From: Pseudarthrobacter chlorophenolicus A6 | Lineage (GTDB): Bacteria; Actinomycetota; Actinomycetes; Actinomycetales; Micrococcaceae | NCBI RefSeq assembly: GCF_000022025.1 | Contig: NC_011886.1 | Coordinates: forward strand, 1,374,980 to 1,438,979 | DNA length: 64,000 bases | Direction of reading: 5' to 3' | Part shown: piece after piece, positions 63,344 through 64,000 of the stretch | How the letters are laid out: every line of letters begins with the position of its first letter | Position numbering within the stretch: position 1 is the first letter of the stretch | The notes under the pieces: model-generated | The model's input: the letters and a program-made list of their open reading frames with translations, nothing else | Database searches by the model: none | Told to the model about the DNA's origin: nothing | Made by a program: the position numbers and the translations under genes

Positions 63344-64000
63344 TCAGTACGCGGACGAACCCTGTTCACCCTTGACGATGGCAATTCCGGAGCTGGCGCC
63401 GATACGTGTTGCACCTGCAGCAATCATAGCCTGAGCGTCTGCCAGCGACCGCACGCCGCCCGAGGCCTTGACGCCGAGTTCAGGCCCCACGGTCCTGCGC
63501 ATGAGCGCCACATCCTCGGCCGTGGCGCCCCCTCCGTTGAAACCGGTGGAGGTCTTGACGAAATCGGCTCCGGCCGCCACCGCTGCCTCGCAGGCGAGGA
63601 CTTTCTGGCTGTCGGACAGAAGGGAGGTCTCGATGATCACCTTCAGGATGGCCCCGCTGGCGTGAACAGCTTCCGCCACGGAGGCGATGTCCTCAGTCAG
63701 GGCGCCTTTGTCGTCCGCGCGGGCAGCCGCAATATTGATCACCATGTCCACCTCGTCGGCCCCGTCCAGCACCGCGCCGCGGGCTTCGAAGGTCTTGACG
63801 TCGGTGGGCGTGGCACCCAGCGGGAAGCCCACCACGGAGCAGGTCAGGACGCCGGAGCCCTTCAGCGCCTTCTTGACGGTCTTGACCCAGACAGGGTTGA
63901 CGCAGACCGACTTGAAACCGTACTCGGCGGCTTCGGCGCAGGCCTTGAGGACGTCCGCTTCGGAGGCTTCGGGCTTCAGCAGCGTATGGTCGATGTAGGA
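63344..64000 (-). CDS. deoC: deoxyribose-phosphate aldolase (5' end beyond window)
   Basis: Cleaves 2-deoxyribose-5-phosphate to glyceraldehyde-3-phosphate and acetaldehyde in deoxynucleoside catabolism. 218 residues are visible, missing only about the first ten. [55 protein letters not shown] and the Schiff-base lysine in [16 protein letters not shown] are all present, as is [15 protein letters not shown]. The gene runs off the right edge, so start and promoter are not seen. Confidence 0.96.
   Translation of the reverse strand, partial: SYIDHTLLKPEASEADVLKACAEAAEYGFKSVCVNPVWVKTVKKALKGSGVLTCSVVGFPLGATPTDVKTFEARGAVLDGADEVDMVINIAAARADDKGALTEDIASVAEAVHASGAILKVIIETSLLSDSQKVLACEAAVAAGADFVKTSTGFNGGGATAEDVALMRRTVGPELGVKASGGVRSLADAQAMIAAGATRIGASSGIAIVKGEQGSSAY

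Overview
The window reads as a chromosomal stretch of a high-GC actinobacterium of the Micrococcaceae, most likely Arthrobacter or Pseudarthrobacter. This rests on the base composition, heavy GTG/TTG start use, WhiB, Rpf, LCP, PMT and Trm112 proteins, and gene neighbourhoods such as whiB - GT2 - DUF5719 - DUF3499 - Trm112 - ahcY, tatD - rpf - rsmA - ispE and glmU - prs - rplY - pth. I see no phage, insertion sequence, CRISPR array or rRNA. About 50 protein genes and one tRNA(Gln) fill nearly all of the DNA. The last gene, deoC, is cut by the right edge.

Layout. 1-5.3 kb: central metabolism (fumC, a beta carbonic anhydrase, a DUF4245 protein, glpX), then a FemAB-type cell-wall enzyme. 5.3-11.6 kb: a minus-strand run purK-purE-LCP-manA, a GtrA membrane protein and a TIGR03089 protein. 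11.9-21.8 kb: whiB, a giant membrane glycosyltransferase, DUF5719, a degenerate metallopeptidase, DUF3499, Trm112, ahcY and an L,D-transpeptidase. 21.8-28.8 kb: RDD, SpoIIM-like and DUF1461 membrane proteins, a fatty-acyl-CoA synthetase and a protein O-mannosyltransferase. 28.8-36.7 kb: rsmI, gabD, and the MoxR-DUF58-transglutaminase trio. 36.7-43.6 kb: tatD, rpfB, rsmA, ispE, an ABC-F protein and a TetR regulator. 43.8-55.8 kb: tRNA-Gln, glmU, prs, rplY, pth, two very large LuxR-type ATPase regulators, sufS and sufU. 55.9-64 kb: small membrane protein, DUF2505, an SDR/DUF2867 protein, mfd, a YdjM-like protein, a small membrane protein and deoC.

Functional theme. Many genes build or remodel the envelope: manA supplies mannose-6-phosphate, Pmt mannosylates secreted proteins, the GT2 and GtrA proteins handle surface glycans, LCP attaches glycopolymers, FemAB and L,D-transpeptidase modify peptidoglycan, RpfB cleaves it, and GlmU makes UDP-GlcNAc. 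They are interleaved with ribosome and translation genes (rsmA, rsmI, rplY, pth, Trm112, ABC-F, tRNA-Gln).

The most interesting signals are in non-coding DNA. (1) The rpfB leader has a promoter and a strong terminator hairpin before the start codon, resembling the rpfB RNA switch described in Mycobacterium tuberculosis; here a second hairpin and a separate promoter appear to uncouple rsmA-ispE. (2) A multi-stem leader precedes rplY. (3) A nested, mutually exclusive set of hairpins precedes sufS. (4) Two tiny upstream ORFs with near-leaderless promoters sit in front of a LuxR-type regulator and a DUF1461 gene. (5) At least eleven annotated genes show TANNNT followed 6-7 nt later by the start codon, the signature of leaderless mRNA. 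(6) Two genes appear to lack any ATG/GTG/TTG at the position their conserved N-terminus requires. All RNA structures and promoters were read by eye; none was computed or tested.
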